From contig CAJUNR010000012.1 of assembly GCA_910587765.1 (NCBI GenBank), forward strand, positions 43,778-107,777: 64,000 nt of DNA, written 5' to 3'. The notes beneath the pieces are model-generated. The model searched no databases, was not told the DNA's origin, and saw only the letters and a program-made list of their open reading frames with translations. The DNA comes from an uncultured Lachnospiraceae bacterium (GTDB lineage: Bacteria; Bacillota; Clostridia; Lachnospirales; Lachnospiraceae). Positions 40,210-48,628 of the stretch are shown piece by piece (the first letter of the stretch is position 1; each line of letters starts with the position of its first letter). The translations under genes were made by a program, and so were the position numbers.

Positions 40210-42045
40210 ATGCAGCAGGTAAATAAACCGAAAAAACCGCTGATTTTTTATTACTGCATCGGGCTTTTGATTATGATCGTGCTGAACACGATTGTATTTC
40301 CAAAGTATATTAAAAATCAGATCGAGGAAGTAGATTATGGAACGTTTCTGACCATGCTGGAGGAGAAGAACGTGTCCATGGCGCAGATGGAGAAGGATTA
40401 TATCTATTTTGTGGACAACAACGAGGAAGACCCGTCCTTCTATTCTACAGTTGCTTTTAATGACCCGGAGCTGGTGGACCGTCTGCGGGAATCGGGATGC
40501 AAATTCGGCAAGGTGAAGGAGAAGGAAACCTCTCTGTTCGCCTCTGTGCTGTCGATTGTCTTTCAGGTCGCGGTCTTTATCTTTATCGGACAGCTTCTGT
40601 CCCGGATGCTGATGAAGCGGATGGGTGGAGGAATGGGGAACGCCATGTCCTTCGGTAAGAGCAACGCCAAAATCTATGTGTCGAGTGAGACCGGAATCAA
40701 GTTCTCGGACGTGGCCGGAGAGGACGAGGCCAAGGAGCAGTTGACGGAGATCGTGGATTTTCTGCACAATCCGGAGAAATACCAGGAGATCGGAGCGGTG
40801 ATGCCCAAAGGCGCCCTGCTTGTGGGGCCTCCCGGAACGGGAAAGACGCTGCTGGCCAAGGCGGTGGCGGGAGAAGCGGAGGTTCCGTTCTTCTCGATCT
40901 CCGGCTCGGAGTTCGTGGAGATGTTCGTCGGCATGGGCGCGGCAAAGGTGCGGGATCTGTTCAAGCAGGCAAATGAGAAAGCTCCCTGCATCGTCTTCAT
41001 CGACGAAATCGACACGATCGGCAAGAAACGCGACAGCGGCGGCGTGGGCGGCAACGACGAGAGAGAGCAGACGCTGAATCAGCTTCTGACGGAAATGGAC
41101 GGTTTTGACGGTTCCAGAGGCGTGGTAATTCTGGCGGCAACAAACCGCCCGGAAAGTCTGGATCCGGCGCTTCTGCGCCCCGGACGCTTCGACAGACGGA
41201 TTCCGGTGGAGCTTCCCGATCTGGCGGGGAGAGAAGACATTCTCAAAGTACATGCCAGAAAAGTGAAGCTGGGGGACGACATTGACTTTAACGCCATTGC
41301 CCGGGCGGCGGCCGGCACCTCCGGCGCGGAACTTGCCAATATGGTCAACGAGGCGGCGCTTCGAGCCGTGCGGGGCGGCCGGGCTTACGTGACGCAGGCG
41401 GACCTGGAGGAGAGCATCGAGGTGGTCATTGCCGGCTATCAGAAAAAGAATGCGATCCTCTCGGACAAGGAGAAGCTCATCGTCTCCTACCACGAGATCG
41501 GCCACGCCCTCGTGGCGGCGCTTCAGACCAGCTCCGCGCCGGTGACGAAGATCACGATCATTCCCCGGACTTCCGGCGCGCTCGGATACACGATGCAGGT
41601 GGAAGAGCGGGATCACAATCTCATGAATAAGGAAGAGCTTGAGAATAAGATTGCCACCTATGCAGGCGGACGGGCGGCGGAAGCGCTGATCTTCGGTTCC
41701 GTCACTACCGGAGCTTCCAATGACATTGAACAGATGACAAAGCTGGCCCGCGCCATGATCACCCGCTACGGTATGAGCGAGGAATTTGGCATGATGGCTC
41801 TGGAGACGGTGAACAACCAGTACATGGGCGGCGATACTTCCCTCGCCTGCGCGGCGGAGACGGCCGCGGTGGTGGACGAGAAGGTGAACGCGCTTCTGAA
41901 AACGCAGTACGAGAAAGCGCTTCTGCTTCTGAAAGGGCAGAAGCAGAAGCTGCATGAACTGGCTAAATATCTCTACGAAAAAGAGACGATCACCGGAGAA
42001 GAATTTATGAAGATTCTGCAGGAAGAGCCGAAAGCGGACTGCTGA
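40210..42045 (+). CDS. ftsH: ATP-dependent zinc metalloprotease FtsH
   Basis: A 611-residue membrane-bound AAA protease for quality control of membrane proteins. Two transmembrane segments lie at about residues 11-33 and 112-136. The AAA module has Walker A GPPGTGKTLLAKAV near 208, Walker B IVFIDEIDTIGKKR near 263 and the arginine finger region RPGRFDRRI near 320. The zinc site is YHEIGHALVAAL near 430, with GASNDIEQMTKLA near 500. It starts 79 bases after cobO, with GGAGGAGG upstream, and is likely to be its own transcription unit. Confidence 0.96.
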   Translation: MQQVNKPKKPLIFYYCIGLLIMIVLNTIVFPKYIKNQIEEVDYGTFLTMLEEKNVSMAQMEKDYIYFVDNNEEDPSFYSTVAFNDPELVDRLRESGCKFGKVKEKETSLFASVLSIVFQVAVFIFIGQLLSRMLMKRMGGGMGNAMSFGKSNAKIYVSSETGIKFSDVAGEDEAKEQLTEIVDFLHNPEKYQEIGAVMPKGALLVGPPGTGKTLLAKAVAGEAEVPFFSISGSEFVEMFVGMGAAKVRDLFKQANEKAPCIVFIDEIDTIGKKRDSGGVGGNDEREQTLNQLLTEMDGFDGSRGVVILAATNRPESLDPALLRPGRFDRRIPVELPDLAGREDILKVHARKVKLGDDIDFNAIARAAAGTSGAELANMVNEAALRAVRGGRAYVTQADLEESIEVVIAGYQKKNAILSDKEKLIVSYHEIGHALVAALQTSSAPVTKITIIPRTSGALGYTMQVEERDHNLMNKEELENKIATYAGGRAAEALIFGSVTTGASNDIEQMTKLARAMITRYGMSEEFGMMALETVNNQYMGGDTSLACAAETAAVVDEKVNALLKTQYEKALLLLKGQKQKLHELAKYLYEKETITGEEFMKILQEEPKADC

Positions 42046-42049
42046 CCGG

Positions 42050-42083
42050 CGGGAGCGCCTCTTAGTTCAGCGCTCCCGTTTTC
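42050..42083. terminator. Terminator between ftsH and the permease gene
   Basis: CGGGAGCGC (42050-42058) pairs perfectly with GCGCTCCCG (42070-42078), followed on the plus strand by TTTT. It lies between two convergent genes and includes the stop of the minus-strand permease gene in its loop. Confidence 0.75.
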
Positions 42084-43161
42084 GCAGATCTTCTTTCAGC
42101 AGCCGGTAGCAGGCGGCGGTCAGGGGGATTCCAAGGAGGATCCCCGCGACGCCGAAGAGACTCCCGCCGACCATGACGGCGGAAAATACCAGTATGCCCG
42201 GAAGCCCGATGGAGGTGCCGACAACCCGGGGATAGATCAGTTGATTCTCCAGCTGCTGCAGCACAATGATGAAGACCAGGAACATCAGCGCCTGAAACGG
42301 GGATTCCGTGAAAATCATGAGAACGCCCACGCCTGCGCCGATATAGGCGCCGAGGACAGGAATCAGGGCGGTCGCTCCCACCAGAATGCCGATCATGACC
42401 GCGTACGGGAAGCGCAGCAGAAGCATGCCGAGGATGCAGAGGATTCCGAGAATCACCGCTTCCGTGACCTGTCCGACGATAAAGCGGCGGAAGCTGTCGT
42501 TCAGAATCCGCAGTACATGGAGCGATTTGGTGCGGACGGCGGAGGGCAGATACGTGCGGAGCAGGCGGTCGGCCTGCGCTCCCAGCCATTCTTTGCCGGC
42601 CAGCAGATAGACGGCAAAAATCAGCGATACGAACAGGTTGAAAATAACGGTTACAAAAGAGGAGATGTATCCGAACAGACTGGCGCCCGCGCCGGAGCCC
42701 ATCCAGGAGACGAACTGCTGCAGAACCGTCGGGACATCAATCTGCAGTTCGGCAATGGCCGGAAACAGGGCGAAAATATCCGGATGCTCCTCAAGAAACC
42801 GCAGGACCATGTCGCAGGCGACCGGGATGCTTGAGAGCAGGATGTCGATGCAGGACCGAAGCTCCGGTACGACCATACCGATGATCAGGAACAGAATCAG
42901 CAGCAGCGTCAAAAAGGACAGAACGATGGAAGCGGCCCTTTTGACAGCGGGACGGACGCGCCATTTCGGCAGAACGGTCCGTTCATAAAAGCTGAGAATC
43001 AAATTGAGGATGTAGGCGATAACTCCGCCCACGATCAGCGGGCGGGCAACGCCGAGCAGAAAGATCAGCCAACCAACCGCCGCGTCCCAGTAGTGGCACA
43101 GCAGATAGAGAAGCAGAAGACAGACGGCGGTGTATTGAATCAGTTCTTTTTTCTCTTTCAT
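42067..43161 (-). CDS. AI-2E family transporter (PerM-like permease)
   Basis: A 364-residue polytopic membrane protein with about eight hydrophobic segments. The family ending is present: LVGATALIPVLGAYIGAGVG near residue 270, then LQQLENQLIYPRVVGTSIGL near 310 and LFGVAGILLGIPLTAA near 335. Members export small molecules or act as Na+/H+ antiporters; the substrate here is unknown. It stands alone on the minus strand, convergent with ftsH and divergent from the HD hydrolase gene. Confidence 0.9.
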   Translation of the reverse strand: MKEKKELIQYTAVCLLLLYLLCHYWDAAVGWLIFLLGVARPLIVGGVIAYILNLILSFYERTVLPKWRVRPAVKRAASIVLSFLTLLLILFLIIGMVVPELRSCIDILLSSIPVACDMVLRFLEEHPDIFALFPAIAELQIDVPTVLQQFVSWMGSGAGASLFGYISSFVTVIFNLFVSLIFAVYLLAGKEWLGAQADRLLRTYLPSAVRTKSLHVLRILNDSFRRFIVGQVTEAVILGILCILGMLLLRFPYAVMIGILVGATALIPVLGAYIGAGVGVLMIFTESPFQALMFLVFIIVLQQLENQLIYPRVVGTSIGLPGILVFSAVMVGGSLFGVAGILLGIPLTAACYRLLKEDLRKRER

Positions 43162-43265
43162 AAATCATCAGATACTCCTTTTAAAAATGTAGTATACAGT
43201 ATAGAATGAAATGGAGAAAAATGCAAGAGTGTGAAACATAACGATGTGCGAGGAGGATTTGAAAG

Positions 43266-43802
43266 ATGGGAGACTGTATCACGACGTTTTCCAAAATACA
43301 TATGACGCCGTCCGCGCCCAAACCGGAGGACCTCCGTATCGAAGACATTGCCCATGCCCTGTCTCTGATGGTCCGGGCCAACGGACATTTCCCCCGTTTT
43401 TATTCCGTAGGACAGCACTGCATTCACTGCTGCGGGGAGGCTCATGCGAGAGGATACACAAAGCGGGTGCAGCTCGCCTGCCTGCTGCACGACGCCAGCG
43501 AAGCGTATCTGGCGGATATTACCCGTCCGGTCAAACAGCATCTGCCCAGGTACCGGAAGATTGAGGCGGGACTTCAGGCGGCCGTCTTTGAGAAATATCT
43601 CGGTGTTCTCACGGCGGAGGAGGAGCGTCTCTGGCGGGAACTGGACGATCTGCTGCTGTACTATGAATTTAAGCATTTCATGGGGGAAGAACTGATGGAT
43701 TGCCCGGGCGCGCTCAAAAGCAGTCCGGTCTTTGATACGGAGCCGTTTTCGGCGACGGAGCAGACCTATCTGGACTGGTTCCGCCGGCTCCGGGAAGGAT
43801 GA
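43266..43802 (+). CDS. HD-domain hydrolase, YfbR-like
   Basis: A 178-residue HD-superfamily phosphohydrolase similar to YfbR 5'-deoxynucleotidases. Metal ligands are visible in FYSVGQHCIHCC (near residue 45), LLHDASEAYLADI (near 73) and the later DDLLLYYEFKHF. AGGAGG lies ahead of the ATG. Dephosphorylation of deoxyribonucleoside monophosphates is the family expectation. Its stop overlaps the start of the radical SAM gene as ATGA, so the two are coupled. Confidence 0.85.
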   Translation: MGDCITTFSKIHMTPSAPKPEDLRIEDIAHALSLMVRANGHFPRFYSVGQHCIHCCGEAHARGYTKRVQLACLLHDASEAYLADITRPVKQHLPRYRKIEAGLQAAVFEKYLGVLTAEEERLWRELDDLLLYYEFKHFMGEELMDCPGALKSSPVFDTEPFSATEQTYLDWFRRLREG

Positions 43803-44719
43803 GCGGCGGATGCCGGCTCTGCCCGAGAGAATGCGGGGCGGAGCGGGAGCAGGGCGGGCTTGGATACTGCCGTATGCCGGCGGAGCCGTACGCGGCGAGA
43901 GCGGCGCTCCATTACTGGGAGGAGCCGTGCATCTCCGGGGCGGAAGGTTCGGGGGCGGTCTTCTTCTCCGGCTGCACGCTGCGGTGTGTTTTCTGTCAGA
44001 ATTACGAGATCGCATCCGCAGGCGCAGGAAAGAAGATCTCCGCAGAGCGGCTGGCGGAGATCTTCCTGGAGCTTCAGGAGCAGGGCGCCAACAACATCAA
44101 TCTGGTGACGGCGGGACATTTCCTGCCGCCGGTAATCCGGGCCCTGCGCGCGGCAAAGGCGCAGGGCCTTCGGATTCCGGTCGTTTATAATACGGGCGGC
44201 TATGAGAAAGCGGACGTTCTCAGGCGTCTGAAAGGGCTGGTGGACGTCTGGCTTCCGGACTGTAAATACAGGAGCGCGGAACTGGCCCGACGCTATTCCC
44301 ACGCCGCGGATTATCCGGAGCGGGCCGCGGAAGCGCTGGCCGAGATGGTGCGCCAGTCGGGGAAACCGGTATTTGACGGCCGGGGAATGATGCAGGCGGG
44401 AGTCCTTGTCCGCCATCTGGTGCTGCCGGGCTGTGTGTACGACAGCAAGGACGTACTGGAATTTCTGCACGATACATGGGGAGAGCGGATCTGGGTCAGC
44501 ATTATGAACCAGTATACCCCGATGGCGCAGGTCCGGCTTTTTCCGGAGCTGGACCGGAAAGTTACGCGGGAAGAGTACGAGGAGGTCGTAAACTATGCGC
44601 GGTTTCTCGGTATGAAGCAGGTGTATGTTCAAGTGGAGGACTGCGCCGGAGAACGTTTTATTCCGGCCTTTGACAACAGAGGAATCGGGAAAGCAGCAAA
44701 CTTTCCTGCGATCGAGTAG
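43799..44719 (+). CDS. Radical SAM protein, PflA-like
   Basis: A 306-residue radical SAM enzyme of the COG1313 type. An N-terminal cysteine pair (CRLCPRECGAE) precedes the SAM-cluster motif SGCTLRCVFCQNYEI near residue 57; INLVTAGHFLPPVIRAL near 100 and LPDCKYRSAELARRYS near 155 follow. Its target is unknown; some relatives are annotated as pyruvate formate-lyase activators by similarity only. The last few residues and the stop codon lie within a dispersed repeat (about 44708-44798), so the natural C-terminus may have been replaced. Confidence 0.85.
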   Translation: MSGGCRLCPRECGAEREQGGLGYCRMPAEPYAARAALHYWEEPCISGAEGSGAVFFSGCTLRCVFCQNYEIASAGAGKKISAERLAEIFLELQEQGANNINLVTAGHFLPPVIRALRAAKAQGLRIPVVYNTGGYEKADVLRRLKGLVDVWLPDCKYRSAELARRYSHAADYPERAAEALAEMVRQSGKPVFDGRGMMQAGVLVRHLVLPGCVYDSKDVLEFLHDTWGERIWVSIMNQYTPMAQVRLFPELDRKVTREEYEEVVNYARFLGMKQVYVQVEDCAGERFIPAFDNRGIGKAANFPAIE

Positions 44720-44798
44720 GGAAGGTTTCTTCCCTGCTTGCCGCGCGGGGTGCGTGCTGCAAAGCAGCAAATTTCCTTACGCACCCCTGCGCATAAAA
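44708..44798. repeat. Dispersed hairpin repeat family A, copy 1
   Basis: About 90 bases that occur again, inverted and nearly identical, at 59732-59820. The element holds two stems: GGGAAGGTTTCTTCCC, then GGGGTGCGT ... ACGCACCCC enclosing GCTGCAAAGCAGC. It is non-coding although short frames run through it. It covers the final codons of the radical SAM gene. No target-site duplication was found by eye. Confidence 0.8.
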
Positions 44799-44801
44799 GA
44801 A

Positions 44802-44870
44802 CGGCAGGACGGAGGTCCTGCCGCATCTGACGATATCCTGCGGGGAACTGCGCCGGAGTCCCCTTTTAAA
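44802..44870 (-). terminator. Hairpins downstream of the minus-strand hypothetical gene
   Basis: GGCAGGAC (44803-44810) and GTCCTGCC (44815-44822) form an eight-pair stem; on the minus strand it is followed by TTCTTTTAT, giving a reasonable terminator for the gene ending at 44887. A second GC-rich stem (GGGGAACTGC ... GTCCCC, about 44839-44862) precedes it on that strand. Confidence 0.55.
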
Positions 44871-44886
44871 TAAAATGCCATCCGGC

Positions 44887-45408
44887 CTACAGCTCAAGAA
44901 TTTTGCCAGAAGAGACGTCGTACCGACAGTATTTTCCGTGTTCGGAGACGAAAGGCGTATAAGTGTCCTTGCGGTTGTCCTTGATATGTACGATTCCAGT
45001 GGCGATCATTTCCACAAGAGAGAAACGCTCGCTCAGACTGGAGATCCACCGAAAGGTTTTTTCTTTGGAAGAGGAAGCCATGATCAGGTTGTAGCCGCCG
45101 TCGCAGGACTCCAGATGGAAATACACCTTCTCCGCCTTTTTGGGATCGGCGAACACCTGACTGAAGATATAGGAGGAAAAATTCTTCTTGACGAACGCCT
45201 GAAAAGATTTTTTGTCATAGACAATTTTGGACACGGCGTCTGTGATCTTGTCGCCGCGGTCGATACGGGTCTTCAGAATCTTCAGAACGTCGATCGTCCA
45301 GTTGATGAAAGAGATGCTGCTGTACTCCATGGATTCCAGCAGATTGCTGATCAGCTCCTTGCTGAGGGTGTCGGAGCGTTTTGCTTCTTCAAATAATTGA
45401 TTTTTCAT
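44887..45408 (-). CDS. Hypothetical protein
   Basis: A 173-residue soluble protein that I do not recognise. The first 80 residues look helical (ELISNLLESMEYSSISF, INWTIDVLKILKTRIDRGDK). The centre has a FVKKNFSSYIFSQVFADPKK segment, and the second half looks like mixed alpha/beta (VYFHLESCDGGYNLIMAS, FRWISSLSERFSLVEMIATG). There is no signal peptide or clear membrane segment. AAGGAG lies before the ATG. Its leader on the minus strand contains a stable hairpin. It stands alone between the radical SAM and nicotinamidase-like genes. Confidence 0.7.
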   Translation of the reverse strand: MKNQLFEEAKRSDTLSKELISNLLESMEYSSISFINWTIDVLKILKTRIDRGDKITDAVSKIVYDKKSFQAFVKKNFSSYIFSQVFADPKKAEKVYFHLESCDGGYNLIMASSSKEKTFRWISSLSERFSLVEMIATGIVHIKDNRKDTYTPFVSEHGKYCRYDVSSGKILEL

Positions 45409-45432
45409 AGATGTTTTCTCCTTTTATACAGA

Positions 45433-45515
45433 CGCCGGACGCTGAAGATCCGGCGCTAAAATACGCCGTAACCTCTTCGGGAGACAGCCGGAAGCGCACG
45501 GAAAACCGTCTCCCG
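45433..45515 (-). promoter_or_regulatory. Leader hairpins upstream of the hypothetical gene
   Basis: In the 286-base gap between divergent genes two stems stand out: CGCCGGA/TCCGGCG (45433-45455) and CGGGAGAC/GTCTCCCG (45478-45515). The first lies just upstream of the AAGGAG of the minus-strand gene and could influence its translation. I see no known riboswitch signature. The rest of the gap is AT-rich and presumably holds promoters for both sides. Confidence 0.35.
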
Positions 45516-45694
45516 GTTTCTCTGCTTCTATAATTATAAATCTACTTTGGAGAAAATACAAGAGCTATCCAAAAAGCGTTTGAAAACAGTAGAAAAAAGA
45601 CGGATTTTCGAGTATAATAAACGCAGAAAGCGGGTAACCGTTCAGGTGTGATCCGAACGGCTGCGAAAGCGGATACAAAACAGGAGGATGAAAG

Positions 45695-46219
45695 ATGCAG
45701 AAGATTCTGGTAGTGGTAGATATGCAGAACGATTTTATTGACGGAGCGCTGGGAACGGAGGAAGCCGTCCGGATTGTTCCCCGGGTGAAACAGAAAATCA
45801 TGGATTTTCAGGGGCGGGTTCTTTTTACGAGAGACACGCACGGGGACGACTATATGGATACCCAGGAAGGGAAAAAGCTTCCGGTTGCGCACTGCATCCG
45901 GGGAACGGACGGCTGGCAGATCCGCCCGGAGCTTGCGCCGCTCTGCGGGGAAGAACCGATCGACAAGGTGACGTTCGGCTCGTCCGCTCTTGGCAGCCTG
46001 CTTCTGGAAGCGGACAGGGAGGAACCGGTGGCGCAGATTACGTTCATCGGCCTCTGCACCGATATCTGTGTGATCTCCAACGCGCTTCTGGCAAAGGCCT
46101 TTCTTCCGGAGGCCGAGATCGTGGTGGACGCTTCCTGCTGCGCGGGAGTAACCCCCGAAAGCCACAGAAACGCGCTGGAAGCGATGAAAGTGTGTCAGAT
46201 CCGGATTGAGAATGAATAA
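45695..46219 (+). CDS. Isochorismatase-family cysteine hydrolase, nicotinamidase-like
   Basis: A 174-residue hydrolase. The catalytic aspartate is in ILVVVDMQNDFIDGALG near residue 9, the lysine in IDKVTFGSSAL near 90 and the cysteine nucleophile in FIGLCTDICVISNALLAK near 118. HCIRGTDGWQI near 67 resembles nicotinamidases, which feed nicotinate into NAD salvage, and nadD lies about 3 kb downstream. Metal-binding residues of true PncA are not all evident, so another amide substrate is possible. AGGAGG precedes the ATG. Confidence 0.85.
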   Translation: MQKILVVVDMQNDFIDGALGTEEAVRIVPRVKQKIMDFQGRVLFTRDTHGDDYMDTQEGKKLPVAHCIRGTDGWQIRPELAPLCGEEPIDKVTFGSSALGSLLLEADREEPVAQITFIGLCTDICVISNALLAKAFLPEAEIVVDASCCAGVTPESHRNALEAMKVCQIRIENE

Positions 46220-46250
46220 CGTTTGCTGCCCGGTGTTAATATGAAAATAA

Positions 46251-46330
46251 CCGGCGCCCTTCAATGGGTCTTTCAGGAAAATCTGCCCTCATCGGGCTGA
46301 AACCGGCGTAGATGCGAACAGTAACACGTT
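46251..46330 (+). repeat. Dispersed repeat family B, copy 2
   Basis: The gap before the rplU promoter holds GGCGCCCTTCAATGGGTCTT, then ATCTGCCCTCATCGGGCTGA and AACCGGCGTAGATGCGAACA. The first part occurs inverted at 52941-52966, the second directly at 53070-53130 and near 19880-19912. It is non-coding. Confidence 0.6.
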
Positions 46331-46383
46331 ATCTGAACAGTGACAGATGAACAAAAATTTCGCTGAAATATCCAAAAATCAGC

Positions 46384-46412
46384 TTGACACGCTCCCTCAA
46401 ACCGTGTAAGAT
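46384..46412 (+). promoter_or_regulatory. SigA-type promoter of rplU
   Basis: TTGACA at 46384-46389 and TAAGAT at 46407-46412 with a 17-base spacer form a near-ideal promoter about 85 bases ahead of rplU. Confidence 0.8.
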
Positions 46413-46419
46413 ATAACAG

Positions 46420-46490
46420 ATGCCGCGTGGCGGGGTTATAAGCCTGCATTTTTTGCAGCACCGAAGCCAGCGAGTAATGTTTTAGGAGGT
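46420..46490 (+). promoter_or_regulatory. Candidate L21 leader
   Basis: The transcribed leader of rplU contains a short stem around CTGCATTTTTTGCAG and conserved-looking GC-rich patches (GCCGCGTGGCGGGG, CGAAGCCAGCGAG) before TTTTAGGAGG. Firmicutes rplU genes commonly have a structured autoregulatory leader at this spot. I base the call on position and these elements, not on a full structural match. Confidence 0.4.
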
Positions 46491-46495
46491 GCCAT

Positions 46496-46804
46496 ATGTA
46501 CGCGATTATTGCAACAGGTGGTAAACAGTATAAAGTATCCGAGGGCGATGTGATCAGAGTTGAGAAGCTGGGCGCGGAAGCCGGCTCCAATTATGTGTTC
46601 GACCGGGTTCTGGCCGTGTGCGACGACGCTCTTACCGTGGGTACTCCGGTAGTGGAGGGCGCTACCGTAGAAGCATCTGTGATCGGTGACGGCAAAGCGA
46701 AGAAAATCATCGTTTACAAGTACAAGAGAAAAACCGGTTATCACAAGAAAAACGGCCACAGACAGCAGTACACCGCTGTGAAGATCGAGAAGATCAACCG
46801 TTAA
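46496..46804 (+). CDS. rplU: 50S ribosomal protein L21
   Basis: A 102-residue ribosomal protein of the large subunit that binds 23S rRNA. The start YAIIATGGKQYKVSEGDVIR and the end KKIIVYKYKRKTGYHKKNGH followed by RQ are diagnostic. AGGAGG precedes the ATG. It has its own promoter and leader, and is followed 49 bases later by rpmA with no gene in between. Confidence 0.98.
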   Translation: MYAIIATGGKQYKVSEGDVIRVEKLGAEAGSNYVFDRVLAVCDDALTVGTPVVEGATVEASVIGDGKAKKIIVYKYKRKTGYHKKNGHRQQYTAVKIEKINR

Positions 46805-46853
46805 GTTTCACCGTAATCACAACTTATACAAGTAATCAGGGAGGTGTAGACCT

Positions 46854-47141
46854 ATGTTAAATATGAACCTTCAGATGTTCGCACACAAAAAAGGTGTCGG
46901 TTCCACCAAGAACGGCAGAGATTCCGAGTCCAAGAGACTGGGAGCCAAGAGAGCGGACGGTCAGTTTGTAAAAGCCGGCAATATCCTTTACAGACAGCGC
47001 GGAACGAGAATCCATCCGGGCGTAAATGTAGGGCGCGGCGGCGACGATACACTGTTCGCACTGACGGACGGCGTGGTCCGTTTTGAGAGAAAGGGCAGAG
47101 ACAGAAAGCAGGTTTCTGTCGTTCCAGCAGAGGCAAAATAA
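46854..47141 (+). CDS. rpmA: 50S ribosomal protein L27
   Basis: A 95-residue ribosomal protein whose N-terminus reaches the peptidyl transferase centre. The core HKKGVGSTKNGRDSESKRLG is standard. It is preceded by the ten-residue extension MLNMNLQMFA, the Firmicutes type that must be cut off by the protease Prp before the protein works. The prp gene, normally between rplU and rpmA, is absent here. GGGAGGTG precedes the ATG. Confidence 0.98.
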   Translation: MLNMNLQMFAHKKGVGSTKNGRDSESKRLGAKRADGQFVKAGNILYRQRGTRIHPGVNVGRGGDDTLFALTDGVVRFERKGRDRKQVSVVPAEAK

Positions 47142-47156
47142 AGCATCCTGTGTGTA

Positions 47157-47195
47157 AAGGGCTTCAAGTCGGGCAGATTTGGAGCCCTTGTTTGA
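47157..47195 (+). terminator. Possible terminator or attenuator after rpmA
   Basis: AAGGGCT (47157-47163) pairs with AGCCCTT (47183-47189) around a 19-base loop, followed by GTTTG. The T-run is short, so it may only partly stop transcription before obg. Confidence 0.45.
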
Positions 47196-47274
47196 TGCAG
47201 GGGCGCATGCGGGGAGCAAGATCCCTGCACTGCGGGCGGGGGCTTCTCCGCCCGGTGAAAAAGGAGAGTGACAG

Positions 47275-48564
47275 ATGTTTGCAGACAGAGCGAAAATTCT
47301 GATTCGTTCCGGAAAAGGGGGCGACGGGCATGTCAGTTTCCGGAGGGAACTGTACGTGCCGGACGGCGGTCCGGACGGCGGCGACGGCGGTAACGGCGGC
47401 GACGTCATCTTTGAAGTGGACGAAGGACTGAATACCCTGACCGATTACCGTCATAAACGCAAATATGCGGCACAGGACGGTCAGGAGGGCGGCAAGCGCA
47501 GATGCCACGGAAAAAGCGGAGACGATATCGTCCTCAAAGTTCCGGAAGGAACGGTTATCAAGGATGCCGAGAGCGGTAAGGTCATTGCGGATATGTCCGC
47601 CGGCAACCGCCGGCAGGTGGTGCTCAGAGGCGGAAAAGGCGGCATCGGCAATCAGCATTTTGCCACCGCTACGATGCAGGTGCCCAAATATGCGAAACCC
47701 GGACAGCCGGCGCAGGAGCTGGAAGTGCTGCTGGAACTGAAGGTGATCGCGGACGTGGGACTGGTCGGATTTCCCAATGTGGGTAAATCAACGCTGCTGT
47801 CCCGGGTGACGAACGCCCGGCCGAGAATTGCCAATTATCATTTTACAACCCTCTCTCCCAATCTGGGAGTGGTGGATCTGGACGACGGCGGTTTTGTTAT
47901 CGCGGATATTCCGGGGCTGATCGAGGGCGCGTCGGAGGGCGTGGGACTTGGACTTGATTTTCTGCGCCATATTGAACGGACGCGGGTCATCATCCATATG
48001 GTGGACGCGGCGTCCGTGGAAGGGCGGGATCCCATCGCGGATATCCATGCCATCAACAAAGAACTGAGCGCCTACAGTCCGGAAGTGGCAGCCAGACCGC
48101 AGGTTATCGCGGCCAACAAGATCGACGCCATCTGGGATGCGCAGCAAAATCCGGTGGAGAGAATCCGTCAGGAGTTCGAGCCCCGGGGAATCCGGGTGTT
48201 TCCCATATCGGCAGTGAGCGGAGAGGGCCTGAAAGAACTGATCTATTATGTAAAAAGCGTTCTGGACACTATGGACGATAAGCCGGTGGTATTTGAACAG
48301 GAATTTTTTCCGGAGGACCGGTTTGTGCACGAGAATCTTCCGTATACGGTGGAACGGTCGGCAGAGGAGGAAAACACCTATATTGTGGAAGGACCGCGCA
48401 TCGAGAAAATGCTCGGTTACACCAATCTGGACTCCGAAAAAGGCTTTGCGTTCTTTCAGCGGTTCCTCAAAGATACCGGAATCCTGGACGATCTGGAGAA
48501 AGCGGGGATTCAGGAGGGGGATACCGTCCGCATGTACGGCCTGACCTTTGAGTATTTTCATTAA
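47275..48564 (+). CDS. obg: GTPase Obg
   Basis: A 429-residue ribosome-associated GTPase involved in 50S assembly and stress control. The glycine-rich Obg fold spans residues 1-158 (ILIRSGKGGDGHVSFRRE, GDGGNGGDVIFEVDEGLNTL). The G domain has GLVGFPNVGKSTLLSRV near 162, DIPGLIEGASEGVGLG near 209 and NKID near 282. The Firmicutes C-terminal OCT domain (LPYTVERSAEEENTYIVEG onward) fills residues 345-425. GGAGAG precedes the ATG. Placement after rpmA is the conserved order. Confidence 0.97.
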   Translation: MFADRAKILIRSGKGGDGHVSFRRELYVPDGGPDGGDGGNGGDVIFEVDEGLNTLTDYRHKRKYAAQDGQEGGKRRCHGKSGDDIVLKVPEGTVIKDAESGKVIADMSAGNRRQVVLRGGKGGIGNQHFATATMQVPKYAKPGQPAQELEVLLELKVIADVGLVGFPNVGKSTLLSRVTNARPRIANYHFTTLSPNLGVVDLDDGGFVIADIPGLIEGASEGVGLGLDFLRHIERTRVIIHMVDAASVEGRDPIADIHAINKELSAYSPEVAARPQVIAANKIDAIWDAQQNPVERIRQEFEPRGIRVFPISAVSGEGLKELIYYVKSVLDTMDDKPVVFEQEFFPEDRFVHENLPYTVERSAEEENTYIVEGPRIEKMLGYTNLDSEKGFAFFQRFLKDTGILDDLEKAGIQEGDTVRMYGLTFEYFH

Positions 48565-48628
48565 CAACCGGCAACGCACATTTTATCCGCGCCGGGACGT
48601 ATTGCAGCAGAAGAACAGGGAGAAAATT

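Noticed and set aside
39982..41955. A 657-codon minus-strand frame opposite ftsH
   Set aside because: ftsH on the plus strand has all family motifs; the antisense product has no recognisable domain and is rich in His, Arg and Leu as expected of a shadow.
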